The translations under genes were made by a program, and so were the position numbers. Below the pieces are notes generated by a model. That model was not told the DNA's origin. It saw only the letters and a program-made list of their open reading frames with translations, and made no database searches. This document shows, one piece after another, positions 43,679 through 52,810 of a DNA stretch of 64,000 nt. Every line of letters begins with the position of its first letter. Positions within the stretch are counted from its first letter, which is position 1. Source of the stretch: Mycobacterium sp. E787 (GTDB taxonomy: Bacteria > Actinomycetota > Actinomycetes > Mycobacteriales > Mycobacteriaceae); NCBI RefSeq assembly GCF_001668725.1, contig NZ_LZKL01000120.1:1-64000 (forward strand), given 5' to 3'.

Positions 43679-44080
43679 ATGCCGGCTGCCAGTGCGGAAA
43701 CGATCATCGACGTCGCCGACCGACTGTTCGCGGCGATCGAACAAGGCGATTCCGGCGCCGTCGACCGGATGTGGAGCGGCGACGTCGCCGTGTGGCGCGC
43801 CGGGGCGCGCCGCGACCCCGCCAGGTCGGACGACAAGGCGCGCGCGATGCGGGTCATCGACTGGTTCATCACCGCGACCACGGATCGGCGCTACGAGATC
43901 CTCGACCGTCAGCTGTTCGACGGGGGCTTCGTGCAGCAGCACATCCTGCACGCCACGGGGCATGCCGGGCAATCGATCTCGATGCGGGTCTGCATCGTGA
44001 TTAGGGTGGGCGAAGACGGCCTGATCGACCGGATCGACGAGTACTTCGACCCGGCTGACATCGCGCCCCTGATCGACTGA
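43679..44080 (+). CDS. SnoaL-like/NTF2-fold protein
   Basis: A 133-residue protein with the NTF2-like fold: an N-terminal helix pair (IIDVADRLFAAIEQGDSGAV), VAVWRAG, and a C-terminal sheet ending RIDEYFDPADIAPL, typical of SnoaL and limonene-epoxide-hydrolase-like proteins. ATG at 43679, 11 bases after the DUF6285 gene. It could be a small isomerase, hydrolase or binding protein of the pathway. Confidence 0.75.
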   Translation: MPAASAETIIDVADRLFAAIEQGDSGAVDRMWSGDVAVWRAGARRDPARSDDKARAMRVIDWFITATTDRRYEILDRQLFDGGFVQQHILHATGHAGQSISMRVCIVIRVGEDGLIDRIDEYFDPADIAPLID

Positions 44081-44105
44081 GGGGCCGGAAAGGGGCGAGT
44101 TGACG

Positions 44106-44642
44106 ATGACGACACTGGAAACGCTGCTGAGCGATCCCGACACGGCCGGGGTGTGGAACCTCGTTCCCGACCGGTCCGCGATCACCTTCAAGATCAAGAA
44201 CATGTGGGGGCTGCTGACCGTCAAGGGCCGCTTCACCGAGTTCAGCGGCGACGGGCAGTTGACCAACAAGGGCGCCGTCTTCGGCCGCGTCGACATCCGG
44301 GCGGCGTCGGTGGACACCGGCATCGGCCGCCGCGACAAACACCTGCGCTCGCCCGACTTCTTCGACGTCGAGCGCTACCCCGACATCAGCGTCGTCGTCA
44401 CCGCCGTGCACCCCACCCAGGGCCGGTCCGCCGACCTCCAGGCGTCCTTCACCATCAAGGGCAGCACCGCGCCGCTGCCCCTGCCCGTCACGATCACCGA
44501 GCTCGACGACGGGGCCATCCAGATCGCCGGGGGAACCCAAATCGACCGGTCCAAGTTCGGGCTGGGCTGGAACAGGCTGGGCATGATGGGCGCGACGGTG
44601 ACGGCCGCCGCGCAGGTGGTCTTCGTTCGGGCGGACGGGTAA
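44106..44642 (+). CDS. YceI-family protein
   Basis: A 178-residue lipocalin-like protein of the YceI family, which binds long lipids such as polyisoprenoids. Motifs: VWNLVPDRSAITFKIKNMWG, FGRVDIRAASVDTG, RDKHLRSPDFFDVERYPDI, and GLGWNRLGMMGATV. No signal peptide, so it is cytoplasmic. ATG at 44106 sits about ten bases after AGGGG; a TTG at 44100 would add two residues. Last gene of the operon or a separate unit. Confidence 0.85.
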   Translation: MTTLETLLSDPDTAGVWNLVPDRSAITFKIKNMWGLLTVKGRFTEFSGDGQLTNKGAVFGRVDIRAASVDTGIGRRDKHLRSPDFFDVERYPDISVVVTAVHPTQGRSADLQASFTIKGSTAPLPLPVTITELDDGAIQIAGGTQIDRSKFGLGWNRLGMMGATVTAAAQVVFVRADG

Positions 44643-44671
44643 GGCGGCGGGGTCACCGCTACCATCTGAGC

Positions 44672-45070
44672 GTGGCCGACTCCACCCCCCTGCGGATCCT
44701 CGTCTACAGCGACAACGCCGAAACCCGCGAGCAGGTGATGCGGGCGCTCGGCAAGCAGCTGCACCCGGACCTGCCCGAGTTGAGCTACGTGGAGGTGGCG
44801 ACCGGCCCGATGGTGATCCGCACCATGGACGAGGGCGGCATCGACTTGGCCATTCTCGACGGGGAGGCGACCCCGACCGGCGGCATGGGCATCGCCAAAC
44901 AGCTCAAGGACGAACTCTCCAGCTGCCCGCCGATCGTGGTGCTCACCGGCCGCCGCGACGACGCCTGGTTGGCCAGTTGGTCGCGCGCCGAGGGCGCGGT
45001 GCCGCACCCGCTGGACCCCATCGTGCTGGGCCGCACGGTGCTGGGGCTGCTCCGCACTCCCGCTCGCTAG
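44672..45070 (+). CDS. atypical single-domain response regulator (Rv3143-like)
   Basis: A 132-residue receiver-only protein at the position of Rv3143, just before nuo. The fold is clear (RILVYSDNAETREQVMRALG, DLAILDGEATPTGGMG with the central Asp, PPIVVLTGRRDD), but the acidic pair at the start of the domain is SDN and the conserved Lys near the end is replaced (VPHPLDP). Phosphorylation may therefore not work in the normal way. No output domain. GTG start at 44672. The 262 bases after it up to nuoA hold the nuo promoter region and no gene. Confidence 0.85.
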   Translation: MADSTPLRILVYSDNAETREQVMRALGKQLHPDLPELSYVEVATGPMVIRTMDEGGIDLAILDGEATPTGGMGIAKQLKDELSSCPPIVVLTGRRDDAWLASWSRAEGAVPHPLDPIVLGRTVLGLLRTPAR

Positions 45071-45332
45071 CAATTAGCGCTTTCACCTGCGCCGACACGG
45101 AAACCTGAGCCGTGTGGGCGGTCGCCCGGCATCCCCGCCGCGACGCGCCCGGATGCGGCCACGTTAAAACCGGGCAAATAGCACCACCCCGGGCACGTGC
45201 GCCGGCCGCAACGACGCTATGTTGAAGGTCACTGCGGCGGGCTACAGACCCGGCTCGTCACAGCGGCCCGGTTACCGCCTGGCCACCGTTGAAAGGCTCA
45301 GCGGCGGCCCACACGACGGATCATGGAGCGAG

Positions 45333-45710
45333 TTGAACGTCTACATACCCATCCTGGTGCTGGGCGCGATCGCCGCTGCCTTTGCCGTGGGCTCGGTCGC
45401 GATCGCGAGTTTGGCCGGCCCGACCCGCTACAACAAGTCGAAGCTGGCCGCCTACGAGTGCGGCATCGAGCCCACCGAAACGCCGGTGAGCGGCCCGCAC
45501 GCGACGGCCGGCCAGCGGTTTCCGGTGAAGTACTACCTCACGGCGATGCTGTTCATCGTCTTCGACATCGAGATCGTCTTCCTGTACCCGTGGGCGGTCA
45601 GCTACGACGCGCTGGGGACCTTCGCGCTGGTCGAGATGGTGGTGTTCATGCTCACGGTCTTCGTGGCCTACGCCTACGTGTGGCGCCGCGGCGGCCTGAC
45701 GTGGGATTGA
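45333..45710 (+). CDS. nuoA: NADH-quinone oxidoreductase subunit A
   Basis: First gene of the complex I operon; membrane subunit of 125 aa with three helices (about 4-28, 65-86, 94-114). Conserved KLAAYECGIEP loop and YYLTAMLFIVFDIEIVFLYP are present. The TTG at 45333 gives a protein starting MNVYIPILVL, matching M. tuberculosis NuoA, with GGAG just upstream; the frame is open further 5' but not membrane-like. Confidence 0.95.
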   Translation: MNVYIPILVLGAIAAAFAVGSVAIASLAGPTRYNKSKLAAYECGIEPTETPVSGPHATAGQRFPVKYYLTAMLFIVFDIEIVFLYPWAVSYDALGTFALVEMVVFMLTVFVAYAYVWRRGGLTWD

Positions 45711-45717
45711 GGTAGAC

Positions 45718-46268
<551 letters not shown>

Positions 46269-46272
<4 letters not shown>

Positions 46273-46997
46273 GCTCGCCAGACCACGACCCGAAGGTTGC
46301 GGCCAGCGAGGTGGGAGGAGCCGTCCCTACGGCCGACGAAGAGGTCATCGACGTCCGTCGCGGCATGTTCGGCGTCAGGGGCACCGGCGACACGTCCGGA
46401 TACGGGCGGTTGGTGCGCGAGGTCACGCTGCCGGGCAGCAGCCCCCGGCCCTACGGCGGTTACTTCGACGACATCGCCGACCGGCTGGCCGAGGCGCTGG
46501 GCCGCGAGGGCGTCGAATTCGACGACGCCGTAGAGAAAGTCGTGGTCGACCGCGGCGAGCTGACGTTGCACGTGAACCGCGGGCTGCTGCCGCAGGTCGC
46601 CCGGCGGCTGCGCGACGAACCGGACCTGCGCTTCGAGATGTGCCTGGGTGTGAACGGCGTGCACTACCCCCACGAGACCGGCCGGGAACTGCACGCCGTC
46701 TACCCGCTGCAGTCGATCACCCACAACCGTCGGCTGCGGCTGGAAGTGGCTGCGCCGGACAGCGATCCGCACATCCCGTCGCTGTATGCGGTCTACCCCA
46801 CCAACGACTGGCACGAGCGGGAAACCTACGACTTCTTCGGGATCATCTTCGACGGCCATCCCTCGCTCACCAGGATCGAGATGCCCGACGACTGGCACGG
46901 GCATCCGCAGCGCAAGGACTACCCGCTGGGCGGCATCCCGGTCGAATACAAGGGCGCGAAGATTCCCCCACCCGACGAGCGCAGGGGCTATAACTGA
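46269..46997 (+). CDS. nuoC: NADH-quinone oxidoreductase subunit C
   Basis: Hydrophilic arm subunit (242 aa) that packs beside NuoD. An acidic N-terminal extension precedes the 30-kDa subunit domain, with the signature ERETYDFFGIIFDGHP and RKDYPLGGIPVEYKG near the end. ATG at 46269 overlaps the nuoB stop (ATGA). Separate from nuoD, unlike the fused NuoCD of enterobacteria. Confidence 0.96.
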
Positions 46998-48295
46998 TGA
47001 CCGACACCGAAACCGTCCTGGTCGCGGGCGGCCAGGACTGGGACCAGATCGTCGACGCCGCCCGCAACGCCGACCCGGGCGAGCGCATCGTCGTCAACAT
47101 GGGCCCGCAGCACCCGTCCACCCACGGGGTGTTGCGGTTGATCCTGGAGATCGAGGGCGAGACCGTCACCCAGGCGCGGTGCGGAATCGGCTATCTGCAC
47201 ACCGGGATCGAGAAGAACCTCGAATACCGCTACTGGACCCAGGGTGTCACCTTCGTGACCCGGATGGATTATCTCTCACCGTTTTTCAACGAGGCCGCCT
47301 ACTGCCTCGGTGTGGAGAAGCTGCTCGGCATCACCGACGAGATACCGGAGCGCGTCAACGTCATCCGCGTCATGATGATGGAGCTCAACCGGATCTCGTC
47401 GCATCTGGTCGCGTTGGCCACCGGCGGCATGGAACTGGGCGCGATGACCCCGATGTTCGTCGGCTTCCGGGGCCGCGAGATCGTCCTGACGCTGTTCGAG
47501 AAGATCACCGGCCTGCGGATGAACAGCGCCTACATCCGTCCCGGCGGCGTGGCGCAGGACCTGCCGCCCGGCGCGGAAACCGAGATCGCCGAGGCCCTCG
47601 AGCAGCTGAAGCAACCGCTGCGCGAAATGGGCGATCTGCTCAACGAGAACGCCATCTGGAAGGCGCGCACCGAGGGCGTGGGCTACCTGGACCTGACCGG
47701 CTGCATGGCGCTGGGCATCACCGGCCCGATCCTGCGTGCCACCGGGCTGCCGCACGACCTGCGCAAGAGCGAGCCCTACTGCGGCTACGAGAACTACGAG
47801 TTCGACGTGATCACCGATGAAGGTTGTGATGCGTACGGGCGCTACATCATTCGCGTCAAGGAGATGTGGGAGTCGATCAAGATCGTGGAGCAGTGTCTGG
47901 ACAAGCTGCGGCCGGGACCGACGATGATCGAGGATCGCAAGATCGCCTGGCCGGCCGACCTGAAGCTCGGGCCCGACGGCCTGGGGAACTCACCCGAGCA
48001 CATCGCCAAGATCATGGGCAGCTCGATGGAGTCGCTGATCCACCACTTCAAGCTGGTCACCGAGGGCATCCGCGTTCCCGCGGGCCAGGTGTACACCGCG
48101 GTGGAATCGCCCCGCGGCGAGCTCGGCGTGCACATGGTCAGCGACGGCGGCACCCGCCCCTACCGGGTGCACTACCGGGACCCGTCCTTCACCAACCTGC
48201 AATCCGTCGCCGCGATGTGCGAGGGCGGGATGGTCGCCGACCTCATCGCCGCGGTCGCCAGCATCGACCCGGTGATGGGCGGGGTGGACCGATGA
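46997..48295 (+). CDS. nuoD: NADH-quinone oxidoreductase subunit D
   Basis: 49-kDa subunit (432 aa) that forms the quinone-binding pocket with NuoB. Starts of the fold NMGPQHPSTHGVLRLILEIEG, the RGREIVLTLFEKITGLRMN region and the C-terminal DPVMGGVDR are all conserved. ATG at 46997 overlaps the nuoC stop by one base. Confidence 0.97.
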   Translation: MTDTETVLVAGGQDWDQIVDAARNADPGERIVVNMGPQHPSTHGVLRLILEIEGETVTQARCGIGYLHTGIEKNLEYRYWTQGVTFVTRMDYLSPFFNEAAYCLGVEKLLGITDEIPERVNVIRVMMMELNRISSHLVALATGGMELGAMTPMFVGFRGREIVLTLFEKITGLRMNSAYIRPGGVAQDLPPGAETEIAEALEQLKQPLREMGDLLNENAIWKARTEGVGYLDLTGCMALGITGPILRATGLPHDLRKSEPYCGYENYEFDVITDEGCDAYGRYIIRVKEMWESIKIVEQCLDKLRPGPTMIEDRKIAWPADLKLGPDGLGNSPEHIAKIMGSSMESLIHHFKLVTEGIRVPAGQVYTAVESPRGELGVHMVSDGGTRPYRVHYRDPSFTNLQSVAAMCEGGMVADLIAAVASIDPVMGGVDR

Positions 48296-49056
48296 CGGGG
48301 CCGCAGGGGCAGCCGGTGTTCATCCGGCTCGGCCCGCCGCCCGGCGAGCCCAACGCGTTCGTGGTCGAGGGCGCCCCGCAGTCGTACCCGCCGGAGGTAC
48401 GGGCGCGCCTCGAGGTCGACGCCAAGGAGATCATGGGCCGCTACCCCAACAAGCGCTCGGCCCTGCTGCCGCTGCTGCACCTGGTGCAGGCGCAAGACTC
48501 CTACCTGACCCCGGCGGGCCTGGAGTTCTGCGGGGAGCAGCTGGGGCTGACCGGCGCCGAAGTGTCCGCGGTGGCAAGCTTTTACACGATGTATCGCCGC
48601 GGGCCCACCGGCGACTACCTGGTCGGGGTCTGCACCAACACCCTGTGCGCGGTGATGGGCGGCGACGCCATCTTCGAAACGCTGGTCAATCACCTCGGCG
48701 TGCGCAACGACCAGACCACGCCCGACGGCAAGATCACCCTGCAGCACATCGAGTGCAACGCCGCGTGCGACTTCGCACCCGTCGTCATGGTCAACTGGGA
48801 GTTCTTCGACAACCAGACGCCGGAGTCGGCGCGCGAACTCGTCGACTCCCTGCGCTCCGGCCGCCCCCAGGCGCCGACCCGCGGCGCCCCGCTGTGTGCC
48901 TTCCGTGAGACGTCGCGCATCCTGGCCGGCCTGCCCGACGAGCGCCCCGACCAGGGCCAGGGCGGCGCGGGCGAGGCGACGCTGGCCGGCCTGCGGGTGG
49001 CGAAGGAACTCGGCATGGAGGCGCCCGACACCCCGTCGTCCGGGAAGGATCAGTGA
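48292..49056 (+). CDS. nuoE: NADH-quinone oxidoreductase subunit E
   Basis: 24-kDa thioredoxin-like subunit (254 aa) with the 2Fe-2S cluster N1a; ligands lie in GVCTNTLCAVMGG and HIECNAACDFAP. A long C-terminal tail (about 200-254, rich in Gly, Pro and Ala) has no counterpart in the minimal family and is typical of mycobacterial NuoE. ATG overlaps the nuoD stop. Confidence 0.96.
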   Translation: MTGPQGQPVFIRLGPPPGEPNAFVVEGAPQSYPPEVRARLEVDAKEIMGRYPNKRSALLPLLHLVQAQDSYLTPAGLEFCGEQLGLTGAEVSAVASFYTMYRRGPTGDYLVGVCTNTLCAVMGGDAIFETLVNHLGVRNDQTTPDGKITLQHIECNAACDFAPVVMVNWEFFDNQTPESARELVDSLRSGRPQAPTRGAPLCAFRETSRILAGLPDERPDQGQGGAGEATLAGLRVAKELGMEAPDTPSSGKDQ

Positions 49057-50387
49057 TGGCCGCGCCCAGCGCCCAGGCGACGCCGCTGACACCGGTGATC
49101 AGCCGCTTTTGGGACGATCCCGAGTCGTGGACGTTGGAGACCTACCGCCGCAACGACGGCTATCGGGCCATGCAGAAGGCGCTGGGCATGGAGCCCGACG
49201 ACGTGATCGGGGTCGTCAAGGACTCCGGCCTGCGCGGCCGCGGCGGCGCGGGCTTCTCGACGGGAACCAAGTGGTCGTTCATCCCGCAGGGCGACACCGG
49301 CCCGGCCGCCAAGCCGCACTACCTGGTGGTCAACGCCGACGAGTCGGAACCCGGTACGTGCAAAGACATTCCGCTGATGCTGGCGACGCCGCACGTGCTC
49401 GTCGAGGGCGTCATCATCGCCGCGTACGCGATCCGGGCCAGCCACGCGTTCATCTACGTGCGCGGTGAGGTGCTGCCGGTGTTGCGCCGGCTGCAGAACG
49501 CGGTGGCCGAGGCCTACGCCGCCGGTTACCTGGGCCGCGACATCAACGGTTCGGGCTTCGATCTGGAGTTGGTGGTGCACGCCGGCGCCGGCGCCTACAT
49601 CTGTGGCGAGGAGACGGCGCTGCTGGACTCGCTGGAGGGCAGGCGCGGGCAGCCGCGGCTGCGGCCACCGTTCCCCGCGGTGGCCGGGCTGTACGGCTGC
49701 CCCACGGTGATCAACAACGTCGAGACGATCGCCAGCGTGCCGGCGATCATCCTGCACGGCGTCGAGTGGTTCCGGTCGATGGGCAGCGAGAAATCGCCGG
49801 GCTTCACGCTGTATTCGCTGTCCGGTCACGTCACCCGGCCGGGCCAGTACGAGGCCCCTCTCGGGATCACGTTGCGCGAGTTGCTCGCCTACGCGGGCGG
49901 CGTGCGGACGGGGCACCGGCTCAAGTTCTGGACGCCCGGCGGGTCGTCGACGCCGCTGCTCACCGACGAGCACCTCGACGTGCCGCTGGACTACGAGGGC
50001 GTGGGCGGCGCCGGTTCCATGCTGGGCACCAAGGCGCTCGAGATCTTCGACGAGACCACGTGCGTGGTGCGCGCGGTCCGCCGCTGGACCGAGTTCTACA
50101 AGCACGAATCGTGCGGCAAGTGCACCCCGTGCCGGGAGGGCACCTTCTGGCTGGACAAGATCTACGAGCGGCTGGAAACCGGTGGGGGCACGTCAGAGGA
50201 CATCGACAAGCTGTCGGACATCTCCGACACCATCCTGGGAAAGTCCTTCTGCGCCTTGGGCGATGGCGCCGCCAGCCCGGTGATGTCGTCGATCAAGTAC
50301 TTCCGCGACGAATACGTCGCGCACGTCGAGGGGGGCGGCTGCCCGTTCGACCCGCAAGACTCGATGCTCAACGGAGGTACCGCGTGA
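49056..50387 (+). CDS. nuoF: NADH-quinone oxidoreductase subunit F
   Basis: 51-kDa subunit (443 aa) that binds NADH, FMN and cluster N3. NADH/FMN Gly-rich loop GRGGAGFSTGTKW, FMN motif NADESEPGTCKD and cluster ligands ESCGKCTPCREGTFW and SFCALGDGA. ATG at 49056 overlaps the nuoE TGA; a GTG at 49053 would add one residue. Confidence 0.97.
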   Translation: MAAPSAQATPLTPVISRFWDDPESWTLETYRRNDGYRAMQKALGMEPDDVIGVVKDSGLRGRGGAGFSTGTKWSFIPQGDTGPAAKPHYLVVNADESEPGTCKDIPLMLATPHVLVEGVIIAAYAIRASHAFIYVRGEVLPVLRRLQNAVAEAYAAGYLGRDINGSGFDLELVVHAGAGAYICGEETALLDSLEGRRGQPRLRPPFPAVAGLYGCPTVINNVETIASVPAIILHGVEWFRSMGSEKSPGFTLYSLSGHVTRPGQYEAPLGITLRELLAYAGGVRTGHRLKFWTPGGSSTPLLTDEHLDVPLDYEGVGGAGSMLGTKALEIFDETTCVVRAVRRWTEFYKHESCGKCTPCREGTFWLDKIYERLETGGGTSEDIDKLSDISDTILGKSFCALGDGAASPVMSSIKYFRDEYVAHVEGGGCPFDPQDSMLNGGTA

Positions 50388-52810
50388 CACAGGCCGCCGA
50401 CACCGAAAACCAGGTGAGCCGGCCGGAGATGGTGACGTTGACCATCGACGGCGCCGAAATCAGCGTGCCCAAGGGGACTCTGGTGATCCGCGCGGCCGAG
50501 TTGATGGGCATCCAGATCCCGCGGTTCTGCGATCACCCGCTGCTGGACCCGGTCGGCGCGTGCCGGCAGTGCCTGGTCGAGGTAGAGGGACAGCGCAAGC
50601 CGATGGCGTCGTGCACGACCGTCGCCACCGACGACATGGTGGTGCGCACCCAGCTCACGTCCGAGGCCGCGGACAAGGCCCAGCACGGCGTCATGGAGCT
50701 GCTGCTGATCAACCACCCGCTGGACTGCCCGATGTGCGACAAGGGCGGCGAATGCCCGTTGCAGAACCAGGCAATGTCCAACGGCCGCACCGACTCTCGC
50801 TTCACCGACGTCAAGCGCACCTTCGCCAAGCCGATCAACATCTCCGCGCAGGTGCTGCTGGACCGCGAGCGCTGCATCCTGTGCGCCCGCTGCACCCGGT
50901 TCTCCGAGCAGATCGCCGGTGACCCGTTCATCGACATGCAGGAGCGCGGCGCCCTGCAACAGGTCGGCATCTACGCCAACGAGCCGTTCGACTCCTACTT
51001 TTCGGGCAACACGGTGCAGATCTGCCCGGTGGGCGCGCTGACCGGGACCGCGTATCGCTTCCGGGCGCGCCCCTTCGACCTGGTCTCCAGCCCCAGCGTG
51101 TGCGAGCACTGCGCCTCCGGGTGCGCGCAGCGCACCGACCACCGCCGCGGCAAGGTGCTGCGCCGGCTGGCCGGCGACGACCCCGAGGTCAACGAGGAGT
51201 GGAACTGCGACAAGGGCCGGTGGGCGTTCACCTACGCGACCCGGCACGACGTGATCACCAACCCCCTGGTCCGGGACGCCAACGGCGAGCTGCAGCCCGC
51301 GTCGTGGTCGCACGCGATCGTCGCGGCGGCCGAGGGGCTCGAAGCGGCCCGCGGGCGCACCGGCGTGCTGGTCGGCGGCCGGGCCACCTGGGAAGACGCC
51401 TACGCCTACAGCAAGTTCGCCCGAATCACGTTGGACACCAACGACATCGACTTCCGCGCCCGGCCGCACTCGGCCGAGGAGGCCGACTTCCTGGCCGCCC
51501 GCGTCGCCGGCCGGCCGGTGACGGTGAGCTACACCGACCTGGAAACCGCGCCGGTGGTGGTCCTGGTCTCCTTCGAGCCGGAGGACGAGTCGCCCATCGT
51601 GTTCCTGCGGCTGCGCAAGGCCGCCCGCAAGCACGGGGTCCCCGTATACGCGGTCGCGCCGTTCGCGACGCGCGCGCTGACCAAGATGGCGGGCCGGCTG
51701 ATCAGGACCGTTCCCGGCGCCGAAGCGGCCGCGCTGGACGCGCTGGGCGGCGGCGAGATCGGTGAGCTGCTGTCGAAACCGGGCGCGGTCATCATGGTCG
51801 GCGAGCGCCTGGCCACGGTGCCCGGCGGGCTGTCCGCGGCCGCCCGGCTCGCCGACGCGACCGGCGCGCGGCTGGCGTGGGTGCCGCGCCGCGCCGGCGA
51901 GCGCGGCGCGCTGGAGGCCGGCGCGCTGCCCACGCTGCTGCCCGGCGGTCGCCCGGTGTCCGACGACGCCGCCCGGGCGCAGGTCGCGGCGGCCTGGAAC
52001 GTCGACGAATTGCCTTCCGCCGCAGGGCGGGACGCCCATGCCATCCTGGCCGCCGCCACGGACGGCTCCCTGGCGGCGCTGCTGGTCGGCGGCATCGAAC
52101 CCAACGACTTCCCCGATCCCGACGCGGTGCTGGCCGCGCTGGACGCCGCCGGTTTCGTCGTCAGCCTGGAGCTGCGGCACAGCCCGGTCACCGAGCGCGC
52201 CGACGTGGTGTTCCCGGTCGCGCCGACGACGCAGAAGTCCGGCGCCTTCGTCAACTGGGAGGGCCGCTACCGCGGGTTCGCGCCCGCGCTGCACGGCACC
52301 ACCCAGCAGGCCGGGGTGTCCGACCACAAGGTGCTCGACACGCTGGCCGACGAGATGGGCGTCTATCTGGGAACCACCACCGTCGAAGCGGCCCGCGAGG
52401 AACTGTCCCGCCTGGGTACCTGGGACGGTGAGCACGCCGCCGCCCCGCAGGTCGCCACCCCGGCGCCGGCCGAGCCGGGGCAGGGTCAGGCCGTGCTGGC
52501 CGGATGGCGGTTGCTGCTCGACGAGGGCCGGATGCAGGACGGCGAACCGCACCTGGCCGGCACCGCGCGCAAGCCCGTCGCCCGGCTGTCCGCAGGCACC
52601 GCCGCCGAGATCGGCGCCGCCGACGGCGACAACGTCACGGTCAGCACGCCGCGCGGATCGATCACGCTGCCGCTGGACATCACCGACATGCCCGACCGGG
52701 TGGTGTGGCTTCCGCTGAACTCGCCGGGTTCGGCGGTGCACCGGAAATTGGGCGTAACGATCGGCAGCACAGTGGAAATCGCAGTGGGGGAAATCGGAGT
52801 GGGCTCATGA
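50384..52810 (+). CDS. nuoG: NADH-quinone oxidoreductase subunit G
   Basis: Largest subunit (808 aa). N-terminal ferredoxin domain for 2Fe-2S (DPVGACRQCLVEVEG, with Cys at FCDHPLL), His/Cys region CPMCDKGGECPLQNQ, two 4Fe-4S sites (RCILCARCTRFSEQ, QICPVGALTG), then a molybdopterin-like domain starting SVCEHCASGC that carries no active Mo site in complex I. GTG at 50384 overlaps nuoF. Confidence 0.97.
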   Translation: MTQAADTENQVSRPEMVTLTIDGAEISVPKGTLVIRAAELMGIQIPRFCDHPLLDPVGACRQCLVEVEGQRKPMASCTTVATDDMVVRTQLTSEAADKAQHGVMELLLINHPLDCPMCDKGGECPLQNQAMSNGRTDSRFTDVKRTFAKPINISAQVLLDRERCILCARCTRFSEQIAGDPFIDMQERGALQQVGIYANEPFDSYFSGNTVQICPVGALTGTAYRFRARPFDLVSSPSVCEHCASGCAQRTDHRRGKVLRRLAGDDPEVNEEWNCDKGRWAFTYATRHDVITNPLVRDANGELQPASWSHAIVAAAEGLEAARGRTGVLVGGRATWEDAYAYSKFARITLDTNDIDFRARPHSAEEADFLAARVAGRPVTVSYTDLETAPVVVLVSFEPEDESPIVFLRLRKAARKHGVPVYAVAPFATRALTKMAGRLIRTVPGAEAAALDALGGGEIGELLSKPGAVIMVGERLATVPGGLSAAARLADATGARLAWVPRRAGERGALEAGALPTLLPGGRPVSDDAARAQVAAAWNVDELPSAAGRDAHAILAAATDGSLAALLVGGIEPNDFPDPDAVLAALDAAGFVVSLELRHSPVTERADVVFPVAPTTQKSGAFVNWEGRYRGFAPALHGTTQQAGVSDHKVLDTLADEMGVYLGTTTVEAAREELSRLGTWDGEHAAAPQVATPAPAEPGQGQAVLAGWRLLLDEGRMQDGEPHLAGTARKPVARLSAGTAAEIGAADGDNVTVSTPRGSITLPLDITDMPDRVVWLPLNSPGSAVHRKLGVTIGSTVEIAVGEIGVGS

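Noticed and set aside
50162..52741. Very long open frame (859 codons) on the minus strand opposite nuoF/nuoG
   Set aside because: Composition is Gly/Arg/Gln/His-rich with no domain; the opposite strand carries clear nuo genes. High GC keeps antisense frames open.
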